Source of the DNA: Ancylobacter sp. Lp-2
GTDB lineage: Bacteria > Pseudomonadota > Alphaproteobacteria > Rhizobiales > Xanthobacteraceae
NCBI RefSeq assembly: GCF_020523795.1
Contig: NZ_JAJALI010000003.1
Coordinates: 1-64,000, forward strand
Length of the DNA: 64,000 nt
Direction of reading: 5' to 3'
Part shown: positions 1 to 7,727 of the stretch, piece after piece
Numbering within the stretch: the stretch's first letter is position 1
How the letters are laid out: each line of letters starts with the position of its first letter
Notes under the pieces: generated by a model
Told to the model about the DNA's origin: nothing
Seen by the model: the letters and a program-made list of their open reading frames with translations, nothing else
Database searches by the model: none
Translations under genes and position numbers: made by a program

Positions 1-440
1 ATGATGCGCTGGGTGTCGGCCTGCACCGTGGTCTTGGAGAACGGCGCCCGCGCCTTGGACTGCACCTCGCCGGCGAGTTGCTCGTCCTTCACCTTCTTGT
101 TGCCCTCGAAGGCGACGCGGTTGATGACCTCGTTCTCCTCGACGCTCACCACCAGGCGACCGCCGCGGTTGGAGATCCGCACATCCGAGAACAGGCCCGT
201 CGCGTACAGCGCCTTCAGGCCCTCGTCGATCTTCGCCGGCGTCAGCGGCGGCGTCCCGAAATACGAACGCACCGTCTCCGCATCTACGCGGCGGTTGCCC
301 TCGACAATGATCGAATTCGCTGATGAGGTCGCCGCATTGCCGGCGCTCAATTGTGCCGATTGGGCATCCCATACGGCAATGATGGACATGAGGACCAGGG
401 CGACGACAGCTTTATTCAAGATCGAAGGGATCACGCTCAT
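1..440 (-). CDS. bamA: Outer membrane assembly factor BamA, N-terminal part (cut by window edge)
   Basis: BamA is the outer-membrane barrel that inserts other barrel proteins; its periplasmic POTRA domains recruit Bam lipoproteins. Only about 146 residues are visible. They comprise a hydrophobic export signal (residues 1-30, ending near AQSAQ) and the first POTRA repeat, with SIIVEGNRRVDAETVRSYF, then LKALYATGLFSDVRI and VINRVAFEGNKKVKDEQL, all typical of BamA. The ATG at 440 is chosen because it starts directly before the signal peptide; TTG codons lie just upstream. The gene is preceded by a gene-free stretch and a divergent unrelated gene, not by rseP, so it may be an extra copy rather than the housekeeping one (inference). 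Confidence 0.85.
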   Translation of the reverse strand, partial: MSVIPSILNKAVVALVLMSIIAVWDAQSAQLSAGNAATSSANSIIVEGNRRVDAETVRSYFGTPPLTPAKIDEGLKALYATGLFSDVRISNRGGRLVVSVEENEVINRVAFEGNKKVKDEQLAGEVQSKARAPFSKTTVQADTQRI

Positions 441-829
441 CAACCACAATAAGAGCTCGTAAATGCGATAAATTACTATCGATTACCTATGCTCTACATG
501 ATCAAATACACACACATAGCCGCACCAACATGGACGACGACCATATTGGACATGCGACAGAAAAGGGTGGGCCGAGCAGTTCGACGGTTGTGCCACGCAG
601 AACACTCGACCCCGATTTTAGTCGCGCTATGTGACGAATGACTCGGCACACCAAACATCTATGTATTTGAAATGTATATGTCGAGTTTCATAGTATTTCT
701 GATTGTTTCTGAGTGTGTGCATCTTGTAATTATTGACGCATCGCAAGCTCTTTCACTTGGGCGAGATTGTCCTGAGCGCCTCGATATGCATCGATGGCGC
801 CGCCTGATTTGCGCCTGATGGAGAAGCCG
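441..829. other. Intergenic stretch between divergent genes
   Basis: About 390 bases separate the start of the bamA-type gene (minus strand) from the start of the small exported protein (plus strand). The middle part is noticeably AT-richer than the surrounding genes and must hold both promoters. I see no convincing -35/-10 pair, operator or small gene in it. Confidence 0.5.
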
Positions 830-1222
830 ATGACGCCGCATCCAAACGCCGCCGCCCCCGCGCCGGCCCACCGTACTTCCCGGCCTGTTGCCTCCCGCCT
901 GATCGCCTCCGCCGTGCTCGCCGCCGCCGCCTTCCTCGCCATGCCGGCCTCGGCCGCCCCGATCGCCGCGACGCTGCCCGCCCCCGACGCCCTCGTCACC
1001 AAGGTCGCCCAGGGCTGCGGCCCCGGCGCCTGGCGCGGCCCGTGGGGCGGCTGCCGCGACACGCCCTATACCGGCCCGCTGCCCGGCGGCGGCTATGCGG
1101 TGCCCCCCGGCGCCCCGGTCTATTACGGCAATGGCTGCCCTCCCGGCTGGTGGCGCGGACCCTGGGGCCACTGCCGCGACACGCCCTACCATGGCCGCCT
1201 GCCCGATGGCGGCTGGCAGTGA
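830..1222 (+). CDS. Small exported GCG_CRPN-type protein with duplicated Gly/Trp/Cys motif
   Basis: A 130-residue protein of unknown function. A hydrophobic signal peptide (about residues 20-45, ending ASAAP) is followed by two copies of a motif of the form GC-P-G-x-W-RGPWG-x-CRDTPY, once as QGCGPGAWRGPWGGCRDTPY and once as NGCPPGWWRGPWGHCRDTPY. Small secreted proteins of this type are common in Hyphomicrobiales and have been grouped as GCG_CRPN-domain proteins. The start at 830 is preferred over in-frame ATGs at 794 and 818 because GGAG lies at 820-823, six bases upstream. Paired cysteines in each copy suggest disulfides in the periplasm (inference). It is 24 bases upstream of the next gene and probably co-transcribed with it. 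Confidence 0.7.
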   Translation: MTPHPNAAAPAPAHRTSRPVASRLIASAVLAAAAFLAMPASAAPIAATLPAPDALVTKVAQGCGPGAWRGPWGGCRDTPYTGPLPGGGYAVPPGAPVYYGNGCPPGWWRGPWGHCRDTPYHGRLPDGGWQ

Positions 1223-1246
1223 ACCCGGCCTGAGCGGAGACCCATC

Positions 1247-1765
1247 ATGACACGTATCCTTGCCCGCCTTTCCGGCCTCGCCCCGATGGCCGCCCTCGCC
1301 GTCACCGCCCTGCTGGCCGGCCCCGTCCTGGCGCAGACCACCCCGGCCGCCGACGCGCCGCCGCCGGTGGTCGACCTCTATACCGAGGCCGATGCCCAGG
1401 CGGTGCTCGACGCCCGGCTGATCGCATTGAAGACGGTGATCGGCCTCACCCCCGACCAGGCCAGGCTCTGGGACCCGGTGGAGGCCGCCATCCGCCAGGC
1501 GGCGAAGAACGGCGCCGCCCGCGCCGCCGCGCGCGCCACCGCCGAGCCGGCGACCGACTTCCTCGTGGTGCTGGAGCGTCTCGCCGACGCCGAAGCGGCG
1601 CGGGCGCAGGACCTCAAGACGGTGATCGCCGCCGCCAAGCCCCTGGTGGCCGCGCTGACGCCGGAGCAGAAGCGCCGCGTGCCGGGCTTCCTCGGCATGT
1701 CCGACCGCGCCGGCCAGCCGCAGCCGACACTGGAGCTGTGGATCTTCGAGGACGAGCAGGAGTGA
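1247..1765 (+). CDS. Periplasmic LTXXQ-motif protein, Spy/CpxP-like
   Basis: A 172-residue exported protein. A signal peptide covers residues 1-29 (ending VLAQ). The rest is mostly helical and alanine-rich, with two LTxxQ motifs, LTPDQARLW near residue 66 and LTPEQKRR near residue 145, the hallmark of the Spy/CpxP family. Members are small periplasmic helical proteins that act as chaperones or as inhibitors of envelope-stress sensors. It follows another small exported gene by 24 bases, so the two may form an envelope-related pair. No sensor kinase or regulator is adjacent, so its role here is inferred from the family only. Confidence 0.72.
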   Translation: MTRILARLSGLAPMAALAVTALLAGPVLAQTTPAADAPPPVVDLYTEADAQAVLDARLIALKTVIGLTPDQARLWDPVEAAIRQAAKNGAARAAARATAEPATDFLVVLERLADAEAARAQDLKTVIAAAKPLVAALTPEQKRRVPGFLGMSDRAGQPQPTLELWIFEDEQE

Positions 1766-2108
1766 AGCCAAGGGTCGAGCCCCGGCCCGACCCGCGCCCT
1801 GCCCCCAGAACCTTCCCTAGAGGCCGGCGGCATCCCCTGCCCCCGGCCTTGCATGATCGGACCTGCAAGCGCCTCTTTGGTCAAGTAAGAGGCTATCGGC
1901 CAGACAGGTAAATCGGAATAGTCACTCAAGCGGTCCTATTTCGAGGACCAAGCCGCCTCGCCACACAGAACAACATTGATACGCCCCACGGATCGCCGGA
2001 GACCGCAGATTATGGGGGAACAGGCAGAACCTGCGTTCCATACAATGCTTACGCATACGGAAGATCCGACAAGCCCGTGCCGCCGATAGCTTCGGACATA
2101 CAAGGAAA

Positions 2109-2259
2109 CGCGACCCCAATAACTCGTAACACTACTTCCGGCCAGGTCGCGGTAACCTACACCAGCCTGATGAGAGCGCAACCTCATCGGGTTTGGCTGG
2201 GACGCCGTACCCAAGACTCCAGCACCGGCGTCCCAGCTACCGCCTTGCCTGTCATCAGG
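2109..2259. ncRNA. Candidate structured RNA or mobile-element end: nested inverted repeats
   Basis: Read directly: a perfect 12-bp inverted repeat (2196-2207 GCTGGGACGCCG with 2226-2237) with an 18-base loop; an enclosing 8-bp repeat CCTGATGA (2166-2173) with TCATCAGG (2252-2259); a competing local pair GATGAG (2169-2174) with CTCATC (2183-2188); GCGGTA (2149-2154) with TACCGC (2238-2243); and CGCGACC (2109-2115) with GGTCGCG (2145-2151). Such density of pairing is unlikely to be chance. I cannot assign it to a known RNA family. A structured RNA, or the non-coding end of a lost insertion element, are possibilities. The strand is unknown. Confidence 0.3.
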
Positions 2260-2617
2260 AGCCACACCTACGCCCGGTGAAGGGTTGCCGCGCAGCATCC
2301 CAGAGGCTGCACGCGCCGTGGCCGGTGGCGGCAAAGCCGCGCTCGCTCATCCGCCGCCGCCTCCCTATCAGCCGGGATCTTGTGGCCGCGACCGCAACCA
2401 GCTCGCCCCTTCACCTCTCTCCGGCAGCAACGGGAGAGAGCGCTTCGATCGCAACTGTTGGTCCGCCCGACCAAGAATGGCTGTGCCGAGGCCTTCTCTT
2501 CCGCACACGATCCAGGGCGCATGAACGGAGGCAGAACTGCGGCCCGAGCCAGCATCGTCGAGCCGCAGCACAGAGACACGCACCTGCCGGGCCGGAGCGG
2601 AAGCTGCGCACGCCCAC

Positions 2618-2634
2618 TTTAGATATCATCTAAA
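2618..2634. promoter_or_regulatory. Iron-control-element (Irr box)-like palindrome
   Basis: TTTAGATATCATCTAAA is a 17-base dyad with perfect TTTAGA/TCTAAA arms. It matches 12 of the 14 fixed positions of the rhizobial ICE motif TTTAGAA-N3-TTCTAAA bound by Irr. It lies 82 bases before the start of the FecI-type sigma factor, where an iron-responsive operator is expected. Irr control is an inference; no Irr gene is in the window. Confidence 0.6.
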
Positions 2635-2715
2635 CTATTGAATTTGCACAATTATTCATAGCCGCGCTACATATGGACCGAATGTCGTTGTCCATAGGGG
2701 CGAGCGCGCCGGCGA

Positions 2716-3222
2716 ATGAGCACCATCTCCTTGCACAAGCTGCATCTGGCGGAGGAAGGCCGGCTGCGACGGTTTTTCCAACGCCGGCTGCGCAATCGCG
2801 AGGATGCCGCCGACGCGACGCAGGAGACCTTCCTGCGGATGCTGGATGTTCCCCCGACCACCATCATCGAGAATCCGCAGGCCTATCTCTTCCAGGTGGC
2901 GAAGTCGGTGGCGCGCACCGCGTCGGCCCGCCGGTCGGCGGAAGCCTCGCTCTTCGTGTCAGAGGACGCCGCCGCGACGGCGGCCGACGACACGCCGGGA
3001 CAGGAGCGCATCCTCCTCGGCCGGCAGCAGCTGCTGCTGATGGCCAAGGCGATCGAGCAGTTGCCGAACCGCTGCCAGCAAGTGTTCATCCTCAGCCGCC
3101 TGCACGGTCTCGCCAATGGCGAGATCGCCGAGCTTCTGGGCATCTCACGCAACATGGTGGAGAAACATATCATCCGTGCCCTGCTGCATTGCCGGAAGGT
3201 TCGCGCCGAGATTTTCTCGTGA
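2716..3222 (+). CDS. fecI: FecI-type ECF RNA polymerase sigma factor (iron starvation)
   Basis: A 168-residue sigma factor. Region 2 lies at about residues 15-75 (RLRRFFQRRLRNREDAADAT, then NPQAYLFQVAKSVAR). Region 4, with its helix-turn-helix, lies at about 108-160 (IEQLPNRCQQVFILSRLHGL, then EIAELLGISRNMVEKHII). This length and sequence are typical of FecI. It is followed by fecR, a TonB receptor with a signalling domain and siderophore-uptake genes, so it should direct RNA polymerase to those promoters when the receptor is occupied. An Irr-box-like site lies upstream. A motif that may be its own target promoter begins at 3223, just past its stop codon. Confidence 0.93.
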   Translation: MSTISLHKLHLAEEGRLRRFFQRRLRNREDAADATQETFLRMLDVPPTTIIENPQAYLFQVAKSVARTASARRSAEASLFVSEDAAATAADDTPGQERILLGRQQLLLMAKAIEQLPNRCQQVFILSRLHGLANGEIAELLGISRNMVEKHIIRALLHCRKVRAEIFS

Positions 3223-3255
3223 GCGACGTCAGGTCATAAGCTCCGGTCGACTCTA
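3223..3255 (+). promoter_or_regulatory. Putative FecI-dependent promoter before fecR
   Basis: GCGACGTCAGG (3223-3233), 14 bases, then CGACTCTA (3248-3255). The same two blocks recur in the same order before the receptor gene at 4255-4288, and nothing else in these gaps is conserved. That is what a shared -35/-10 pair for the local ECF sigma factor would look like. A GATTTT stretch precedes both copies. Confidence 0.55.
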
Positions 3256-3283
3256 ACTGAGTGAGAGCCGCGCGAGACCGTCG

Positions 3284-4234
3284 ATGACAGGGCAGATCGG
3301 AGCGAGTGAAGACGATCACCGGGTGGAAGAGGCGGCCGGCTGGGTGGCGCGCCTGCAATCGCGCGATGCCACCGAGGAGGATCAGCGCGGTTTCCAGGAC
3401 TGGTTGAAGCGCGACCCGGCCAATCAAGCCGCCTTCGAGGAGTTGCGTCTTCTCTGGGGCGAGCTTCAGGCGGTGCCGGTCCCGTCGGACCGGCTGAAGA
3501 AACTCCGCCGGCCGCGCGCGGCAATCATCGGCAACATCGTCGCGCTGGCGCTGATCGCCACGCTGGCGACCATCCTCTACCAGATGGGCGTCGTCGACCG
3601 GTTGCGGGCCGATCATTACACCTCCGTGGGAGAGGTAGCTCACTTTACCCTCGACGACGGCACACGCATCGATCTCAACACCGATAGCGCGGTGCGCGTG
3701 CTCTATTCGGCGACCGAGCGGCGCATCGAATTGCTGCGCGGCGAAGCTTTCTTCGAGGTGACCCACAATCCGGCGCGCCCGTTCGTCGTCGACGACGGCA
3801 GCCTTAGCGCCACTGCGCTAGGCACCCGCTATGGCGTCCGGCGGGACGAGAGCTTCGGTGGCGCCGCGCAGGTTGAGGAAGGCCGGGTCGAGGTCGCATC
3901 CGCTCATGCGCGGGTCGTGCTCGGGCCCGGCGAGATGGCGCGCCTTACCCGGGACGGCAAGCTGGATGTGGAAACCGGCGACGTGTCCGGCCGCTCCGCC
4001 TGGCGTGACGGCAAGCTGGTTTTCTCCGGCCAGCCGCTGCGCGACGTGCTGGAAATCCTCGAGCGCTACCGTCATGGCCGCATCGTCGTTCTCGATGACG
4101 CCGCCGCCAGCCTGAAGGTTTCCGGCATCTTCGACCTCCACGACACCGACGAGGCGCTGCATGTCCTCGAAACCAGCCTGCCGGTCGCGATCACCCACCT
4201 CACCGGGATGATCGTGATGGTGCGCTCCCGCTGA
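3284..4234 (+). CDS. fecR: FecR-family anti-sigma factor / sigma regulator
   Basis: A 316-residue inner-membrane protein. Residues 15-55 form the cytoplasmic DUF4880 domain (AAGWVARLQSRDATEEDQRG, then WLKRDPANQAAFEEL) that binds FecI. Residues 78-104 are the single membrane segment. Residues 110-215 are the periplasmic FecR domain (GEVAHFTLDDGTRIDLNT, then ELLRGEAFFEV). The C-terminal part has the domain that contacts the receptor's STN domain. It passes the signal from the ligand-loaded receptor to the sigma factor. It sits 61 bases after fecI, in the usual fecI-fecR-receptor order, and a putative sigma-dependent promoter lies in that gap. Confidence 0.92.
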   Translation: MTGQIGASEDDHRVEEAAGWVARLQSRDATEEDQRGFQDWLKRDPANQAAFEELRLLWGELQAVPVPSDRLKKLRRPRAAIIGNIVALALIATLATILYQMGVVDRLRADHYTSVGEVAHFTLDDGTRIDLNTDSAVRVLYSATERRIELLRGEAFFEVTHNPARPFVVDDGSLSATALGTRYGVRRDESFGGAAQVEEGRVEVASAHARVVLGPGEMARLTRDGKLDVETGDVSGRSAWRDGKLVFSGQPLRDVLEILERYRHGRIVVLDDAAASLKVSGIFDLHDTDEALHVLETSLPVAITHLTGMIVMVRSR

Positions 4235-4254
4235 GCAAGATTTTTTTTCGCGAG

Positions 4255-4288
4255 GCGACGTCAGGAGGCATCCCCCGTTTCGACTCTA
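4255..4288 (+). promoter_or_regulatory. Putative FecI-dependent promoter before the TonB receptor
   Basis: GCGACGTCAGG (4255-4265), 15 bases, then CGACTCTA (4281-4288), repeating both blocks found before fecR at 3223-3255. A run of eight T lies just upstream (4241-4248). The position, 65 bases ahead of the receptor start, fits the promoter activated by the FecI-like sigma factor. The spacer is one base longer than in the first copy. Confidence 0.58.
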
Positions 4289-4352
4289 GCTCATCAGGAG
4301 GGCGCCGACGGGTGGCGGCGTTCGTTGTGCAACGGGTCTGGCAGGGGTCGAC

Positions 4353-6794
4353 ATGCGGGGGGAATTGGTGAGGGGCGTGCAGCGCACGCTCATGGGTGCG
4401 GGATTGGCCGGCGTGTCATGGCTGGCTTGCCTGTCGGCCTTGCAGGCGCAGAGCGCCACACCCGCAACGGCTGCCGCCATGGCGACGGTGTCCGTTCCCG
4501 CCGGTCCGCTGGAGGCCGGCCTGCTCAGCCTTGGGCGCCAGGCTAATCTCCGTCTGCTTTATCCGAGCACCCTCACGGTCGGCCGGCGGACAGCGGGGGT
4601 AAGCGGCCAGTTGACACCGGAGCAGGCGCTGGCGCGCCTGCTGGAAGGCACCGGGCTGAACTACAGCTTCACCGGTGCGACCACGGTGCGGATCTTCGAT
4701 CCCTCGGCGCCCGAGGGCAGCGATGCGAGCGGGGCCGCAGCAGCCGGCATCGCCCTCGACACCATCACGGTCGACGGCCAGGGCGAACTTCCCCCGCCCT
4801 ATGCCGGCGGACAGGTCGCCGTGGCCGGCCAGCTGGGCATACTCGGCAATCGCGACGTCATGGACACCCCGTTCAACGTCGTCACCTACACCTCCAAGAC
4901 CATCGAGGACCAGCAGTCGCGCAGCGTCGCCGATGTGACGAAGAACGACCCCTCGGTGCGCACCACCTGGGCGGATGGCAGCTATTCCAACCAGTTCTTC
5001 ATCCGCGGCTTTCCGCTCGCCAATGCCGACATTTCCATCAACGGGCTCTACGGCCTCGTGCCCTACCAGATGGCCGGGACGGCCTGGGTGGAACGGCTGG
5101 AAATCCTGAAGGGGCCGGGCTCGATGCTGACCGGCATGCCGCCGCAGGGCAGCATAGGCGGCACCATCAACCTCACCACCAAGCGGGCCAGCGACGACCC
5201 GCTGACGCAGTTCACCCTGGGCTACATCTCCGACAGCCAGTTCGGCGGCAAGATCGACGTATCCCGCCGCTTCGGCGACGAGAAGCAGCTCGGCGTGCGC
5301 ATCAACGGCGCCTACACCAATGGCGACGCACCGGTCGACGGCCAGTCGAACGAACTCGGCGAGGCAGCTCTGGGGCTCGATTATCGCGGCGAGCGCGTGC
5401 GGCTCTCGGCCGACCTGATCTACCAGAAGAACTATGCCGACAACCCGGCCCGGCCGGTCTATCTACGGGCGGGCGCAGTCCCGGTGCCTGCGGCGCCGGA
5501 CGCCTCCGCCAATCTCGGCCAGGACTGGTTCTATGCCGATGGCGAAGACCTGCTCGGCATCGTGCGCGGCGAAGTCGACATCACCGACAACGTCACCGCC
5601 TATGCCACGGTCGGCGCCCGGCGCAACGACTTCCTCGGCCTCTACAATTTCATCTACCTGACCAATCCGAAAGGCGACTTCGCCGCCAATGTCTATCTGC
5701 AGCCGAACTATGTCGACACGCTCACCGGCGAGGCCGGCGTGCGGACGAAATTCGACACCGGTCCGATCCGCCACGAGCTGAACGTCAGCGCCAGCGGCCT
5801 GCACAACGAGATGGGCGTGGTGGCTCCGGTGGTCGCGACCTATTCGTCGAACATCTATGCGCCCAGCTCCGTCGCCGAGCCCAATCTCAGCGGCTACGCG
5901 ACCAGCGCGCCCAAGACCAGCGCCTCGACCCTGACCAGCTTCGCCGTAGCCGACAGCCTGTATGCGTTCGACGACCGCGTGCAGCTCATCCTCGGCGCCC
6001 GCTACCAGAATGTGGAGCAGCAGGGCTGGAGCGCGGCGACCGGGCTGCAAACCGCCGACTATGAGGAGAGCGCCGTCACGCCGGCGGTCGGCATCGTGCT
6101 GAAGCCGTGGCAGAACACCTCGCTCTACGCCAACTACATCGAGGGGCTGAGCCAGGGACCGGTGGCGCCGGCCGGCTCGGTCAATGTCGGACAGGCCTTC
6201 GCGCCCATCAAGTCGAAGCAGATGGAGGCCGGCGTAAAGGTCGATTTCGGCCAGATCACCACCACGGTGAGCGTCTTCCAGATCGAGCAGCCGAGTGGCG
6301 TTCTCGACGCGGCGAGCAACGTCTACGGCATTGACGGCGAGACCCGAAACCGCGGCGTCGAGATCAACGTGTTCGGCGAGATCACGCCGGCACTGCGGCT
6401 GCTGGGCGGCGTGGCCTTCATGGACGGCGTGCAGACCAAGACCGCCAACGGCACCTATGACGGCAAGGCCGCCGTCGGCGTGCCCGACGTACAGCTCAAT
6501 CTCGGGGCGGAATGGGACACCCCCTTCATCGACGGGCTGACGCTGACCGGCCGGGTGATCTACACCTCCTCGCAATATGCCAGCGTCGACAACATCCAGA
6601 GTATCCCCGACTGGACCCGCGTCGACCTCGGCGGGCGCTACACCTTCGAGGGCGCCAATGGCAAGCCGGTGACGGTCCGCGCCATGCTGGAGAACGCTTT
6701 CGACGAGAGTTACTGGGCGGCGGCCTCGTCCTCCTTCGGTCTCGCTCGCGGCGCGCCGCGCACTTTCCTGCTGTCGACCACCTTCAATTTCTGA
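4353..6794 (+). CDS. TonB-dependent siderophore receptor with STN signalling domain
   Basis: An 813-residue outer-membrane receptor of the FecA/FpvA type. An export signal covers residues 1-35. Residues 45-100 form the secretin/TonB N-terminal (STN) domain (VSVPAGPLEAGLLSLGRQAN, then LTPEQALARLLEGTGL), which talks to FecR. The plug follows at about 130-275 (DTPFNVVTYTSKTI, then FFIRGFPL, WVERLEILKGPGSMLTG and GGTINLTTKR). The remainder is the 22-strand barrel ending in a terminal Phe (LLSTTFNF). It would import a ferric siderophore using TonB energy and report occupancy to FecR. The downstream genes carry the siderophore across the inner membrane. Which siderophore is recognised cannot be read from the sequence. 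Confidence 0.93.
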   Translation: MRGELVRGVQRTLMGAGLAGVSWLACLSALQAQSATPATAAAMATVSVPAGPLEAGLLSLGRQANLRLLYPSTLTVGRRTAGVSGQLTPEQALARLLEGTGLNYSFTGATTVRIFDPSAPEGSDASGAAAAGIALDTITVDGQGELPPPYAGGQVAVAGQLGILGNRDVMDTPFNVVTYTSKTIEDQQSRSVADVTKNDPSVRTTWADGSYSNQFFIRGFPLANADISINGLYGLVPYQMAGTAWVERLEILKGPGSMLTGMPPQGSIGGTINLTTKRASDDPLTQFTLGYISDSQFGGKIDVSRRFGDEKQLGVRINGAYTNGDAPVDGQSNELGEAALGLDYRGERVRLSADLIYQKNYADNPARPVYLRAGAVPVPAAPDASANLGQDWFYADGEDLLGIVRGEVDITDNVTAYATVGARRNDFLGLYNFIYLTNPKGDFAANVYLQPNYVDTLTGEAGVRTKFDTGPIRHELNVSASGLHNEMGVVAPVVATYSSNIYAPSSVAEPNLSGYATSAPKTSASTLTSFAVADSLYAFDDRVQLILGARYQNVEQQGWSAATGLQTADYEESAVTPAVGIVLKPWQNTSLYANYIEGLSQGPVAPAGSVNVGQAFAPIKSKQMEAGVKVDFGQITTTVSVFQIEQPSGVLDAASNVYGIDGETRNRGVEINVFGEITPALRLLGGVAFMDGVQTKTANGTYDGKAAVGVPDVQLNLGAEWDTPFIDGLTLTGRVIYTSSQYASVDNIQSIPDWTRVDLGGRYTFEGANGKPVTVRAMLENAFDESYWAAASSSFGLARGAPRTFLLSTTFNF

Positions 6795-6797
6795 CGC

Positions 6798-7727
6798 ATG
6801 GCCCTCCCGCGGATGCACGCGCGCATGCCCTGGCGGATGGATCGTCGGCGCTTCCTCGCCGGCGCCGCCCTGTCCTGCGTACTCCGGTCACCAGCCCAGT
6901 CCGCTGGCGCGCCGCGCATCGCGTCGGCGGATTGGGCCGCGGCCGAATGCCTGCTGGCGCTCGACATCATCCCGGTCGCGGTGGCCGAAACCGCCCTCTA
7001 CCGCCGCTGGCTTCCCCAACTCGCACTGCCGGCGACCGTGACCGATCTCGGCTCGCGGGCCGAACCCAATCTTGAGCTTCTCGCCGCGCTGGCTCCCGAG
7101 CGCATCTTCATCTCCAACTGGCAGATCGGCCTGACGCCGCTGCTCGAACGCATCGCGCCGGTGGAGAAAGTGGCGATCATCGACGGTCGCGGCGACGCGC
7201 TGGACAATGCCCGCGAGGCGCTGGTGCGGATCGGCGCGACGACCGGCCGGCAATCCCAGGCACGTGTCTATCTCGACGCCTTCGATGTCGCGCTCGCCGG
7301 TTCCGCCGGCCGGCTCGCCTCCGGCATCACACGGCCGGTCTATATCGGCGTGCTGCACGAGAACGGGACTCAGCTCTTCCTCTACGGGCAGGGCAGCTGG
7401 GTGCATGCGTTGATGCTGCGCCTCGGGCTTCGCAATGCGTTGAAGCGCCCGACATCCGCCTTCGGAAACGCATTGGTCGATCTGGCCCAGCTGGCCGAGA
7501 GCCCGGACGCCATCCTGCTCTATCTCGACCAGGGCGCGCGCACGCGGCGTGCCGAACGGGCACTCGCGGGCAGCACCCTCTGGCGGGAGTTGCCGATGGT
7601 GAAACAGCGGCGAACCCGTGCCATTCCACCCTTCTATGCCCTAGGCGGCCTGCCTTCCGTCCTGCGGACCCTCCATGTCATCGATGCCGCCCTCGGGGGC
7701 GAGCCAGGCCGCAGGCTCGATGGCTGA
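6798..7727 (+). CDS. fhuD: Iron-siderophore ABC transporter substrate-binding protein (FhuD-like)
   Basis: A 309-residue periplasmic binding protein of the cluster A-II, FhuD/FepB type. A twin-arginine signal (MDRRRFLAGAALS) is seen at residues 14-26, and the ATG at 6837 directly before it is an alternative start giving 296 residues. The core shows RIASADWAAAECLLALDIIP and LELLAALAPERIFIS, the typical first lobe of this family. It begins 3 bases after the receptor stop and overlaps the permease gene, so it is co-transcribed. It should hand ferric siderophore to the FhuB-like permease. Confidence 0.88.
   Translation: MALPRMHARMPWRMDRRRFLAGAALSCVLRSPAQSAGAPRIASADWAAAECLLALDIIPVAVAETALYRRWLPQLALPATVTDLGSRAEPNLELLAALAPERIFISNWQIGLTPLLERIAPVEKVAIIDGRGDALDNAREALVRIGATTGRQSQARVYLDAFDVALAGSAGRLASGITRPVYIGVLHENGTQLFLYGQGSWVHALMLRLGLRNALKRPTSAFGNALVDLAQLAESPDAILLYLDQGARTRRAERALAGSTLWRELPMVKQRRTRAIPPFYALGGLPSVLRTLHVIDAALGGEPGRRLDG

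Larger units (their letters stand above)
1766..2715. other. Gene-free stretch of 950 bases before the sigma-factor gene
   Basis: No open frame here resembles a known protein, and the ones present overlap each other in several frames without ribosome sites. Two things stand out and are listed separately: a strongly self-complementary element at 2109-2259 and an Irr-box-like palindrome at 2618-2634. A smaller imperfect CTCTCTCC...GGGAGAGAG hairpin lies near 2416-2441. The last 100 bases before the sigma-factor gene are AT-rich and should hold its promoter. Confidence 0.6.

Noticed and set aside
1936..2334. Open frame on the minus strand across the paired element
   Set aside because: No ribosome site or recognisable domain, and the nucleotide pairing explains the conservation-like look better than coding does.
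2193..2633. Several overlapping small open frames in the gene-free stretch before fecI
   Set aside because: They overlap on both strands in several frames, are rich in Arg/Ser/Pro from GC bias, and match nothing I recognise.
4237..4250. Run of eight T after fecR as an intrinsic terminator
   Set aside because: No stable GC hairpin precedes it, and the T-rich stretch lies just ahead of the putative sigma-dependent promoter blocks, where a similar T-rich stretch occurs in the first copy too.
7675..7719. Upstream ATG for the FhuB-like gene
   Set aside because: It would overlap fhuD by 53 bases; ATG 7720 gives the compact ATGGCTGA overlap seen repeatedly in this window and the usual FhuB length.
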